Source: Pseudomonas marginalis (lineage in GTDB: Bacteria > Pseudomonadota > Gammaproteobacteria > Pseudomonadales > Pseudomonadaceae). From it: a DNA stretch of 64,000 nt. How positions within the stretch are numbered: the stretch's first letter is position 1; each line of letters starts with the position of its first letter. Below, one piece after another: positions 27,405 through 34,766 of the stretch. The position numbers and the translations under genes were made by a program. The notes beneath the pieces were generated by a model. The model worked only from the letters and a program-made list of their open reading frames with translations. It ran no database searches and was not told the origin of the DNA. The stretch spans positions 312,508-376,507 of the forward strand of contig NZ_LKEG01000052.1 in assembly GCF_001645105.1 (NCBI RefSeq), given 5' to 3'.

Positions 27405-28502
27405 ATGAGTACGCATACTTTCAAACCTGATATGCCGCCGCCGAACAAAGTGTTCGGGCCGATGGCATGGATGCGCGCCAACCTGTTCTCCAGCTGGCTC
27501 AACACGCTGCTGACATTACTGGCGTTCTACCTGATCTACCTGGTGGTGCCGCCGATCCTGAGCTGGGCGATCATCGACGCCAACTGGGTCGGCACCACAC
27601 GCGCCGATTGCACGAAGGAGGGCGCCTGCTGGGTGTTTATCCAACAGCGCTTCGGGCAGTTCATGTACGGCTACTACCCCGGCGACCTGCGCTGGCGCGT
27701 AGACCTGACCGTGTGGCTGGCCATCGTCGGCGTGGCGCCGTTGTTCGTCTCGCGCTTTCAACGCAAGGCGATCTACGGGCTGAGCTTTTTGGTGCTGTAC
27801 CCGATCATCGCCTTCTTCCTGCTGCACGGTGGGATCTTCGGCCTGGCCAACGTGGCGACCAGCCAATGGGGCGGCCTGATGCTGACCCTGGTGATCGCCA
27901 CCGTCGGCATCGCCGGCGCCTTGCCACTGGGCATCATGCTGGCGTTGGGGCGGCGCTCGAACATGCCGGCGATTCGTGTGGTCTGCGTGACCTTCATCGA
28001 ATTCTGGCGCGGCGTGCCGTTGATCACCGTGTTGTTCATGTCGTCGGTGATGCTGCCGCTGTTCCTGCCGGAAGGCATGGGCATCGACAAGCTGCTGCGC
28101 GCACTGATTGGCGTGATCCTGTTCCAGTCGGCCTACGTGGCCGAGGTGGTACGCGGGGGCTTGCAGGCGATTCCCAAAGGGCAGTACGAAGCGGCCGCAG
28201 CAATGGGCTTGGGTTACTGGCGCAGCATGGGCCTGGTGATTCTGCCGCAGGCCCTGAAGATGGTCATTCCCGGCATTGTCAACACGTTTATCGCGCTGTT
28301 CAAGGACACGAGCCTGGTGATCATCATCGGCCTGTTCGACCTGCTCAACAGCGTCAAGCAAGCCGCCGCCGACCCGAAATGGTTGGGCATGGCCACTGAA
28401 GGCTACGTGTTCGCCGCCTTGGTGTTCTGGATTTTCTGTTTTGGTATGTCGCGCTATTCCATTCATTTGGAACACAAGCTCGACACAGGCCACAAGCGTT
28501 AG
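27405..28502 (+). CDS. aapM: L-amino acid ABC transporter permease AapM
   Basis: 365-residue second permease of the Aap system. It has an extended N-terminal helical region and the EAA motif YEAAAAMGLGYWRSMGLVILPQALKMVIPG near residue 268. It forms a heterodimer with AapQ. The start has GAGG upstream (GGTGAGGAAACGCCCATG), and the ATPase gene follows after 11 bp. Confidence 0.94.
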   Translation: MSTHTFKPDMPPPNKVFGPMAWMRANLFSSWLNTLLTLLAFYLIYLVVPPILSWAIIDANWVGTTRADCTKEGACWVFIQQRFGQFMYGYYPGDLRWRVDLTVWLAIVGVAPLFVSRFQRKAIYGLSFLVLYPIIAFFLLHGGIFGLANVATSQWGGLMLTLVIATVGIAGALPLGIMLALGRRSNMPAIRVVCVTFIEFWRGVPLITVLFMSSVMLPLFLPEGMGIDKLLRALIGVILFQSAYVAEVVRGGLQAIPKGQYEAAAAMGLGYWRSMGLVILPQALKMVIPGIVNTFIALFKDTSLVIIIGLFDLLNSVKQAAADPKWLGMATEGYVFAALVFWIFCFGMSRYSIHLEHKLDTGHKR

Positions 28503-28513
28503 GAGTTGTTGTT

Positions 28514-29278
28514 ATGAGCGAAGCGATCAAACAGCCTGTGAGCCCTGAAGGCATTATCCAGATGCAGGGCGTCAACAAGTGGTACGGCCAGTTCCACGTG
28601 TTGAAAGACATCAACCTCAACGTCAAGCAGGGCGAGCGTATTGTGCTGTGTGGCCCGTCGGGTTCGGGCAAATCCACCACCATCCGCTGCCTCAACCGTC
28701 TGGAAGAGCACCAGCAGGGCCGCATCGTGGTCGATGGCGTGGAACTGACCAACGACCTCAAGCAGATCGAAGCGATCCGCCGTGAAGTCGGCATGGTGTT
28801 CCAGCACTTCAACCTGTTCCCACACCTGACCATCCTGCAGAACTGCACGCTGGCGCCGATGTGGGTGCGCAAGATGCCCAAGCGCAAGGCCGAAGAAATT
28901 GCCATGCATTACCTGGAGCGCGTGCGCATCCCGGAGCAGGCCCACAAGTTTCCGGGGCAACTGTCCGGTGGCCAGCAGCAGCGTGTGGCGATTGCCCGCG
29001 CCTTGTGCATGAAGCCGAAAATCATGCTGTTCGACGAGCCGACCTCGGCACTCGACCCGGAAATGGTCAAAGAGGTATTGGACACCATGATCGGCCTGGC
29101 CGAAGACGGTATGACCATGTTGTGCGTGACCCACGAAATGGGCTTTGCCCGCACCGTGGCCAACCGCGTGATCTTCATGGACAAGGGCGAGATCGTGGAA
29201 CAGGCGGCGCCGAATGACTTCTTCGACAACCCGCAGAATGACCGGACCAAGTTGTTCTTGAGCCAGATTTTGCATTGA
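28514..29278 (+). CDS. aapP: L-amino acid ABC transporter ATP-binding protein AapP
   Basis: 254-residue ABC ATPase: Walker A GPSGSGKST near residue 46, Q-loop VFQHFNLFPHLT, signature LSGGQQQRVAIARAL, Walker B IMLFDEPTSALDPE and switch His in VTHEMGF. It powers amino acid import through AapQM. It is the last gene of the operon, whose terminator 18-220 bp downstream is split by a mobile element. Confidence 0.96.
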   Translation: MSEAIKQPVSPEGIIQMQGVNKWYGQFHVLKDINLNVKQGERIVLCGPSGSGKSTTIRCLNRLEEHQQGRIVVDGVELTNDLKQIEAIRREVGMVFQHFNLFPHLTILQNCTLAPMWVRKMPKRKAEEIAMHYLERVRIPEQAHKFPGQLSGGQQQRVAIARALCMKPKIMLFDEPTSALDPEMVKEVLDTMIGLAEDGMTMLCVTHEMGFARTVANRVIFMDKGEIVEQAAPNDFFDNPQNDRTKLFLSQILH

Positions 29279-29312
29279 TCGATGCTTGAAACGATAAACC
29301 CGGCCTAGTGCC

Positions 29313-29479
29313 TAATGCCAGTCAGTTAAGGGTGAGCACCGTACCTGTGGTGAGGGAGCTTGCTCCCGCTGGACTGCGCAGCAGTCCCATTTTTGGGGCC
29401 GCTTCGCGACCCAGCGGGAGCAAGCTCCCTCGCCACGGGTTACTTTTCGCTCTTGCTGCTTCTTAACTGACTGGAATTA
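29313..29479. mobile_element. IS4-like MITE carrying a REPIN, copy 1
   Basis: 167-bp element with 18-bp terminal inverted repeats: TAATGCCAGTCAGTTAAG at 29313-29330 and its complement at 29462-29479, 17/18 matching. The ends resemble the IS4 terminus (TAATGCCGATCAGTTAAG, from memory). Flanking 11-bp repeats GGCCTAGTGCC (29302-29312) and GGCCTGTTGCC (29480-29490) are an aged target duplication. A REPIN fills the core. It is homologous end to end with the copy at 53498-53679, which lies in the opposite orientation. No transposase is encoded. Confidence 0.9.
29347..29436. repeat. REPIN in the core of MITE copy 1
   Basis: GTGGTGAGGGAGCTTGCTCC and a matching inverted arm ending CTCGCCAC flank a 40-bp centre. 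It belongs to the same family as the REPIN in algK. Confidence 0.9.
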
Positions 29480-29507
29480 GGCCTGTTGCCGGGTTTATTT
29501 TTTGGGG

Positions 29508-29999
29508 CTAGGACACCTTGAGTGCTTCTGCTTCGTCGTTCACGGTGTAGGTGAAGGCACCACGCAAATCAGCGCCTTCTGCCAGGATTTTCGCATCCGC
29601 AAGCAAATGTGGGTGACGATCCAAAAGCCGCATCAGCAGCACCAACGGTTTAGGGGCAAGCAACTCGCCACGTTCGTAGCGAGAGAATGCGTTGTGGCCG
29701 CCACCGGACAGTAATTCCACGGCTTCCTTTTGGGTAAGGTGCAGTTTGCGACGGGTACGTTTCATTTCGGTGCCGATCATTTTTCGGGCGGCGAGTGTCA
29801 GTGCATCTTTTGCCTCACCGAATCGGTCTGCGCTGTCGTTGTCCGGGTCCCAGAAGCCGTCGCCGCAGACTGTGCATTCCCAGCCTGAAAGATTGTCGAC
29901 CCGGCGCTCCATGTTTTTGATCCTGATGGTCTCGCTGCGCCCCTCGTAGTACGACAACCCATTGGGGGCGCCGCAGATGTAGCAGTCTTTCGTCTTCAT
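29508..29999 (-). CDS. mqsA: MqsA-type antitoxin (zinc-binding, HTH)
   Basis: 163 residues. The N-terminal zinc site has C6-x2-C9 and C42-x2-C45 (DCYICG, ECTVCG), as in MqsA. The C-terminal HTH-XRE domain carries LTQKEAVELLSGGGHNAFSRYERGE. In E. coli, MqsA neutralises the MqsR ribonuclease and represses mqsRA and other promoters. Here the upstream toxin gene is broken, so the protein is an orphan antitoxin and perhaps only a DNA-binding regulator. It is about 30 residues longer than E. coli MqsA at the C-terminus. Its ATG overlaps the toxin remnant stop (ATGA). Confidence 0.92.
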   Translation of the reverse strand: MKTKDCYICGAPNGLSYYEGRSETIRIKNMERRVDNLSGWECTVCGDGFWDPDNDSADRFGEAKDALTLAARKMIGTEMKRTRRKLHLTQKEAVELLSGGGHNAFSRYERGELLAPKPLVLLMRLLDRHPHLLADAKILAEGADLRGAFTYTVNDEAEALKVS

Positions 30000-30185
30000 A
30001 GGTTCTTCTCCTTAAAGGAGATCACCGGGGGGTCACCCACAGGGGAGTAAGTGACCTTGATGTAAATCTCCCTGCCTCTCGAGTGTGTGTGATGCTTCTG
30101 CCGAGCGGGTAAACGCTTTCCTGCCAAGCCGCCTCACATCCGCCTTTATCACCGCCAAATCGTAATGAGGTGTGTACTTTTCCAT
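29996..30185 (-). pseudogene. mqsR: mqsR toxin remnant (internal deletion and frameshift)
   Basis: From the ATG at 30185 the frame reads MEKYTPHYDLAVIKADVRRLGRKAFTRSA, clearly the MqsR N-terminus, then runs out of frame to a stop. In the +1 frame the last ~25 codons give GREIYIKVTYSPVGDPPVIS and FKEKNL, the MqsR C-terminus, and end in the TGA that overlaps the mqsA start. MqsR is normally about 100 residues, so roughly half, including the catalytic middle, has been lost. A 65-codon frame remains that includes upstream sequence; it is not a functional toxin. Confidence 0.88.
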
Positions 30186-30202
30186 AAGACACCTGAGTCC
30201 AT

Positions 30203-30223
30203 AATTACCCTCAAAGGGTAATT
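30203..30223. promoter_or_regulatory. Palindromic operator upstream of mqsRA
   Basis: AATTACCC-TCAAA-GGGTAATT, perfect 8-bp arms, 18 bp upstream of the mqsR remnant start. The position and palindrome fit an MqsA autorepression site. Confidence 0.6.
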
Positions 30224-30271
30224 TTACCAATCGAAAATACTGCTCCTTTACCCACCTAAAAACCCTAGTGC

Positions 30272-30289
30272 GTTGCCTTTGTAGGCAAC
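30272..30289. promoter_or_regulatory. Second palindrome in the mqsRA-gntR intergenic region
   Basis: GTTGCCT-TTGT-AGGCAAC, perfect 7-bp arms, 55 bp upstream of the GntR gene. It could bind that GntR regulator or MqsA. Confidence 0.5.
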
Positions 30290-30343
30290 TCCGAATAGGC
30301 TGTAGGAAAATTCATCCTATGATTGGACGAAAGCGCTTAACCC

Positions 30344-31003
30344 ATGACAGACATCGCCCCGCTGATCAAACGCTCCCTGGTCGACCAGGCCCTTGAGCAG
30401 TTACGCCTGCGCATCACTGAAGGCCGATGGGCCATCGGTGAACGCCTGCCCACCGAGCCGGAGCTGTCCGCTGAGTTGGGTATCAGCCGCAACACCGTGC
30501 GCGAGGCCATGCGCGTGTTGGCGTTTTCCGGCTTGATCGAGATCCGCCAGGGCGACGGCAGTTATTTGCGTTCCATGACCGACCCGCTGGGCGCCATGCG
30601 CGCGTTATCCCACTGCACCCTGGAGCAAGCGCAGGAGACGCGGCAGATTCTCGAAGTAGAGGCCGTCGGGCTTGCGGCGTTGCGCCGTACCGAGGATGAC
30701 CTCAACGCGTTGCGCGAGGCGCTCGAGACCAGCGGCGAGCTTTATCACGGTGATCTGGAGGCCTACATCAGTGCTGACCTGGTGTTTCACAAACACCTGG
30801 TAGACGCGGCGCACAACCCCGCGTTGAGCGAGCTGTACCAGTATTTCTCCCGCATCGTCGCTGCCCAGTTGCGCCAGACCCTGAACATTTCACCGCGTCG
30901 CCAGGCCGTATTCGACCTGCACATTGCCTTGCTCGACGCCGTGGAAAACCAAGACCCGGAACGCGCCAAATCCCTCTGCCGGCAGTTGATCAATGAACCT
31001 TGA
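30344..31003 (+). CDS. GntR/FadR-family transcriptional regulator
   Basis: 219 residues. The N-terminal winged HTH is of the GntR type (ITEGRWAIGERLPTEPELSAELGISRNTVREAMRVLAFSGLIEIRQGDGSYL). An all-helical FCD ligand-binding domain follows (ADLVFHKHLVDAAHNPAL, HIALLDAVENQDPERA). It overlaps the following MFS gene by 11 bp, so it probably controls that transporter in response to its substrate. Confidence 0.9.
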   Translation: MTDIAPLIKRSLVDQALEQLRLRITEGRWAIGERLPTEPELSAELGISRNTVREAMRVLAFSGLIEIRQGDGSYLRSMTDPLGAMRALSHCTLEQAQETRQILEVEAVGLAALRRTEDDLNALREALETSGELYHGDLEAYISADLVFHKHLVDAAHNPALSELYQYFSRIVAAQLRQTLNISPRRQAVFDLHIALLDAVENQDPERAKSLCRQLINEP

Positions 31004-32258
31004 AGCCAAGCGCACACCTGAACTCGACGAACTCTTGATCGATGCCGAAGCGGACGATGAGGTTGTCCAGCACAGCCAGCCGTTGGTGCGCCGCCCATGG
31101 TTGTTGTTGCTCGGCCTGATCCTGGTGGCGCTGAACCTGCGCCCGGCGCTGTCGAGCCTGGCGCCGCTGTTGGCTGACGTCTCACAGAGCCTGGGGTTGT
31201 CAGCGGCCAAAGCCGGCTTGCTGACGACCTTGCCGGTGCTGTGCCTGGGCCTGTTCGCGCCGCTGGCGCCGGTCCTGGCCCGGCGCTTTGGCGCTGAGCG
31301 CGTGGTGCTGGGGATCTTGTTGACGTTGGCTGCCGGAATCATCCTGCGCAGTTCGGTCGGTGAAGTCGGGCTGTTTGCCGGCAGCCTGCTCGCCGGTGCA
31401 AGCATCGGCGTCATCGGCGTGTTGCTGCCGGGTATCGTCAAGCGCGATTTCCCCAAGAAGGCGGGCGCCATGATGGGCGTCTACACCATGGCGTTGTGCC
31501 TGGGCGCTGCGTTGGCCGCCGGTGCCACGGTGCCGCTGAGCAAGGCCTTCGGCGACAGCTGGAACATCGGCCTTGGCTTTTGGGCGCTGCCGGCCCTGGT
31601 GGCGATGCTGTTCTGGTTGCCGCAAGTCGGGCAAAAGCACGGTGCCCATCACGTCGCTTACCGCGTGAAGGGATTGCTGCGTGACCCGCTGGCCTGGCAG
31701 GTGACCTTGTACATGGGCCTGCAATCATCCTTGTCCTACATCGTGTTTGGCTGGTTGCCGTCGATCCTGATCGGCCGCGGCTTGAATGCCACTGAAGCCG
31801 GGTTGGCGCTATCGGGCTCCATCATCGTGCAATTGTTCAGCTCCCTGGCCGCACCGTGGCTGGCCACCCGAGGCAAGGACCAGCGCCTGGCAATTGTGGT
31901 GGTCATGCTGCTGACCCTCGGCGGGCTGTTCGGGTGCCTGTACGCACCCCTCGACGGCTTGTGGGGCTGGGCGATTTTGCTCGGCCTGGGCCAGGGCGGC
32001 ACCTTCAGCCTGGCGCTGACCTTGATCGTGCTGCGCTCACGCGACGCCCATGTGGCCGCCAACCTGTCGAGCATGGCCCAGGGCTTTGGCTACACCCTGG
32101 CGTCCCTTGGACCGTTTGCAGTCGGGCTGGTCCACGACTGGACCGGTGGCTGGAGCGCAGTGGGCTGGATCTTTGCGGTGCTCGGCCTGGGGGCGATTAT
32201 TGCGGGGCTGGGAGCGGGGCGAGCGCGGTACGTCGCCGTCAGCAGCGAAAGCGTTTGA
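30993..32258 (+). CDS. MFS transporter, CynX/NimT family
   Basis: 421 residues with about twelve membrane segments after a charged 35-residue N-terminus. Residues NLRPALSSLAPLL, LTTLPVLCLGLFAPLAPVLARRFG and LLPGIVKRDFPKKAGAMMGVYT are typical of the cyanate/2-nitroimidazole porter group. The substrate is unknown: no cyanase gene is nearby. It is translationally coupled to the GntR gene. Confidence 0.88.
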   Translation: MNLEAKRTPELDELLIDAEADDEVVQHSQPLVRRPWLLLLGLILVALNLRPALSSLAPLLADVSQSLGLSAAKAGLLTTLPVLCLGLFAPLAPVLARRFGAERVVLGILLTLAAGIILRSSVGEVGLFAGSLLAGASIGVIGVLLPGIVKRDFPKKAGAMMGVYTMALCLGAALAAGATVPLSKAFGDSWNIGLGFWALPALVAMLFWLPQVGQKHGAHHVAYRVKGLLRDPLAWQVTLYMGLQSSLSYIVFGWLPSILIGRGLNATEAGLALSGSIIVQLFSSLAAPWLATRGKDQRLAIVVVMLLTLGGLFGCLYAPLDGLWGWAILLGLGQGGTFSLALTLIVLRSRDAHVAANLSSMAQGFGYTLASLGPFAVGLVHDWTGGWSAVGWIFAVLGLGAIIAGLGAGRARYVAVSSESV

Positions 32259-32280
32259 AGCCTGGCGTGGAAGAGGTGCA

Positions 32281-32931
32281 TCACAGGTACACCACTTCCA
32301 GCGTCGCCGAACCATCCAGGGGTGTCTCCTCGCTGAGGTCAAGATTTTGCCGGGCGTTGAGGGTGGCTTCCAGTTTGACCGTGGTGCTCAGATTCTGCAT
32401 CGATGAAGGCCCGGCCGTGCTGCCCTCCAGGTCGGTAAATCCCAGGTAGCTCTTGGAACCGATATCGATGGGATTGCTGTTGGAGGTGCGCCAGGCCACG
32501 CCGCCGGTGGTGGACTCGGTCCCGTAGATCACCGGCAAACCATCGGCGGCGGTCTGTTTGGGGTCGAAGCTCAATGAATACACCCCAAGCTTGTTGCCGC
32601 TTCTATCCAGCCCCAGCCCATAGAAAATCTCGCTGTTTACGTGGGCAGTGCCGTCGCGGTTGTCACGCATGCGCAACGCATAGCGTGTCGCGTTGTTGCA
32701 ACCGACGGTCAGGCTCAGGTACCGCAGCGGCAGGCGTGTGCCTTTCGTCAGGTTGAGGTCATTACGTGAGATCTTGCCGAAGTCCACCAGCCCACCGCCG
32801 ACAAACACCGGCGTGCAGGCCGTGGGCGTGATCAAGCCACTCACGCTCAGGTCGATGATGGAGGCGGCCTGTGCGGTGAGGCTGGTGCAGAGCACGGCCA
32901 GGGCGCTCAGGGGGATCAGAATCGCGTTCAC
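32281..32931 (-). CDS. DUF1120 fimbrial-type subunit (copy 7, distal)
   Basis: 216 residues from the GTG at 32931, chosen for AGGAG seven bases upstream. A signal peptide ends near TAQA. It is a DUF1120 protein with ACTPVFVGGGLVDFGKISRNDLN and the C-terminal strand LDGSATLEVVYL expected of chaperone-usher subunits. It is clearly closest to the C-terminal domain of the two-domain protein at 33615, sharing DFGKISRNDLN, NRDG, NSEIFYGLGLDRS and GVAW. It is the last gene of the cluster. Confidence 0.85.
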   Translation of the reverse strand: MNAILIPLSALAVLCTSLTAQAASIIDLSVSGLITPTACTPVFVGGGLVDFGKISRNDLNLTKGTRLPLRYLSLTVGCNNATRYALRMRDNRDGTAHVNSEIFYGLGLDRSGNKLGVYSLSFDPKQTAADGLPVIYGTESTTGGVAWRTSNSNPIDIGSKSYLGFTDLEGSTAGPSSMQNLSTTVKLEATLNARQNLDLSEETPLDGSATLEVVYL

Positions 32932-32977
32932 TATGATGCTCCTACACAATGAGATGATTTCGGCGGTGTCACCCGCC

Positions 32978-33604
32978 TTACAGGTACTTCATGGACAGGG
33001 TCACGGAACCGTCGATGGGCACTTCATTTTCCAGGGACAGCGTGTTTGTCGGAGCGATGGTCGGCGCGATATTCAGCTCTGCATTGAGCACCTGTACCGG
33101 CGTTGGGACCAAGGTGCCGATAGCGGCGAATGACGTGAGGAAGTCGGGCGACAGGAGGGCGCTCGGAGCCCAGGTAGCGGGATCAGTCTGGCCGATCGGC
33201 CGCAGGGCGATACCATCGGCAACCAGCGCTTGGAGGCGCAATACCATGTAACCGAGTTTCTGCTGGTCGTTGATCAGCCCCAGGCCGAATTTAAACGGTT
33301 TATCACTATCGTAGTTGGAGCCCAGGCGATTATCCCGAGGCTCCAGGGCCAGCAGGGTCAACGCCTCACAGGTGATCGCCATTTGTAGGCTGTAGGTGGG
33401 TAACGGTGTGGTCTGGTCGGCATTCAGGTCCCGCGCGGCGATTTTTCCCAAGTCATGCATGCCGCCATTGGACAGGCTGGGTTCACAGGCGCTGGGGGTG
33501 ATCAGACCGTAGACACTCAAGTCCGTGGTGGACGCAGCCTGGGCCGGCAGGAGACTGCCCAGCCATGCCAATGCGATCAAAGGGGTCAACACTGTTCTGT
33601 TCAT
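32978..33604 (-). CDS. DUF1120 fimbrial-type subunit (copy 6)
   Basis: 208 residues, signal peptide ending LPAQA. It has the family pattern GLITPSACEPSLSNGGMHDLGKI near residue 35, where the usual DHG is DLG, and the C-terminal strand PIDGSVTLSMKYL. It is a predicted exported pilus subunit completed by donor-strand exchange. It lies 46 bp upstream of copy 7 and 11 bp downstream of the two-domain subunit. Confidence 0.82.
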   Translation of the reverse strand: MNRTVLTPLIALAWLGSLLPAQAASTTDLSVYGLITPSACEPSLSNGGMHDLGKIAARDLNADQTTPLPTYSLQMAITCEALTLLALEPRDNRLGSNYDSDKPFKFGLGLINDQQKLGYMVLRLQALVADGIALRPIGQTDPATWAPSALLSPDFLTSFAAIGTLVPTPVQVLNAELNIAPTIAPTNTLSLENEVPIDGSVTLSMKYL

Positions 33605-33614
33605 CGGTGAGTCT

Positions 33615-34760
33615 CTAGAGATAGATGATTTCCAAGGTGGCCGAACCGTCGAGCACCACGTCGCTGCTCAGGTCAAGGGTGTTGGTCGGGGCGATGACCG
33701 CCTCCACGGTCACCCGACTTGACAGGTGTTGAATGGCGACCGGGCCCGCCTGGCTGCCGCCGATCGGGCTGAAACCCAGGTAACTGTTGGCACCCACCGG
33801 CAAGGGGCTGGCGTTGCTGAGGCTCCAGGCCACCCCGGCGGTGGTGGAGTCGGTGCGATACAGGCGCGGGAAACTGTCGGCTGAGGCGTCGGTGGGGTCG
33901 AAGACCAATGAGTACAGGCCGATGCGGTTGGCGCTCTGGTCCAGGCCCAGGCCGTAGTAAATCTCGCTGTTGACCGTGGCGCTGCCGTCGCGATTGTCTT
34001 GCATGCGCAAGGCGAACCGCGTCGGGGCATCGCAACCCAGGTTCAGCATCAGTGACTTGGACGGCAGGCGCGTCGATTGCCCGCTGTTCAAGTCGTTGCG
34101 TGAAATCCGGCCAAAGTCCACCACCCCCCCGCCTGACAGGCTCAGTTCACAGGCGGTCGGGGCGAAGGTGGCGCGCAGTTGCAATTCGCGGCTGGCGGCC
34201 CCGGCCGAGGCTTCGAACACCCCGGAGGCTTCCCAGACGAGCGCGTCGCGGACCCGCAGTGCCGGTTCCTCGGCCCAGGCACTGATGTCCAGTTGCACGG
34301 AGAAGGTCTTACCCTGCACCGGCGCACCTGCGCGCACCGGCACCACACCCACGGTGGGGCGCCAAGCCAACTGTGCGGCGATTTCGCCGGGCGGCTGGCC
34401 CTGACCGGCGATCACGCCCAGCTCCACCGCTTGCCCGTCCAACACGCCGTTGCGCAGTCGCAAGGCATATTCGCCGTGCTCGGCAAAACGAAAGCGTTCC
34501 GCCCCGTTGCTCACGGCGTTGTAGAACAGGCTCATGTCCGTGACGTGATCGCAGGCGAGGGTCAGGCTCAGGTGTTGCTCCCCCACCGGGTATTGCGTTG
34601 CTGGGGTGCTTTGCACGCTTCGATTGAACTGGCCGAAATCCACGGACGACTGGCTCAGGCTCAACCGGCATTCATCGCCCAACGCCGGGGTGCCGAGGGC
34701 TACCCCGGCCAGCCATACAAGCCCGGCCAGCGGGCGACACAAACGGGAAATCACAGGCAT
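33615..34760 (-). CDS. Two-domain subunit, probable tip adhesin
   Basis: 381 residues with a signal peptide (about 1-28). Residues ~30-200 form one beta-rich domain with its own DFGQFN and cysteine pair (C32 and AC near 77), resembling a spore-coat-U or adhesin fold. Residues ~205-381 are a DUF1120 domain (TACELSLSGGGVVDFGRISRNDLN ... LDGSATLEIIYL). One N-terminal domain plus a pilin domain is the architecture of chaperone-usher tip adhesins such as FimH. Its gene follows the usher by 6 bp. The ligand is unknown. Confidence 0.8.
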   Translation of the reverse strand: MPVISRLCRPLAGLVWLAGVALGTPALGDECRLSLSQSSVDFGQFNRSVQSTPATQYPVGEQHLSLTLACDHVTDMSLFYNAVSNGAERFRFAEHGEYALRLRNGVLDGQAVELGVIAGQGQPPGEIAAQLAWRPTVGVVPVRAGAPVQGKTFSVQLDISAWAEEPALRVRDALVWEASGVFEASAGAASRELQLRATFAPTACELSLSGGGVVDFGRISRNDLNSGQSTRLPSKSLMLNLGCDAPTRFALRMQDNRDGSATVNSEIYYGLGLDQSANRIGLYSLVFDPTDASADSFPRLYRTDSTTAGVAWSLSNASPLPVGANSYLGFSPIGGSQAGPVAIQHLSSRVTVEAVIAPTNTLDLSSDVVLDGSATLEIIYL

Positions 34761-34766
34761 TGCTCC

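Larger units (their letters stand above)
29296..29503 (+). terminator. aap operon terminator, split by an insertion
   Basis: The left arm AAACCCGGC (29296-29304) and the right arm GCCGGGTTT (29488-29496) followed by ATTTTTTTT-like sequence are the two halves of a rho-independent terminator. They are separated by the 167-bp element plus its target duplication. Confidence 0.8.
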
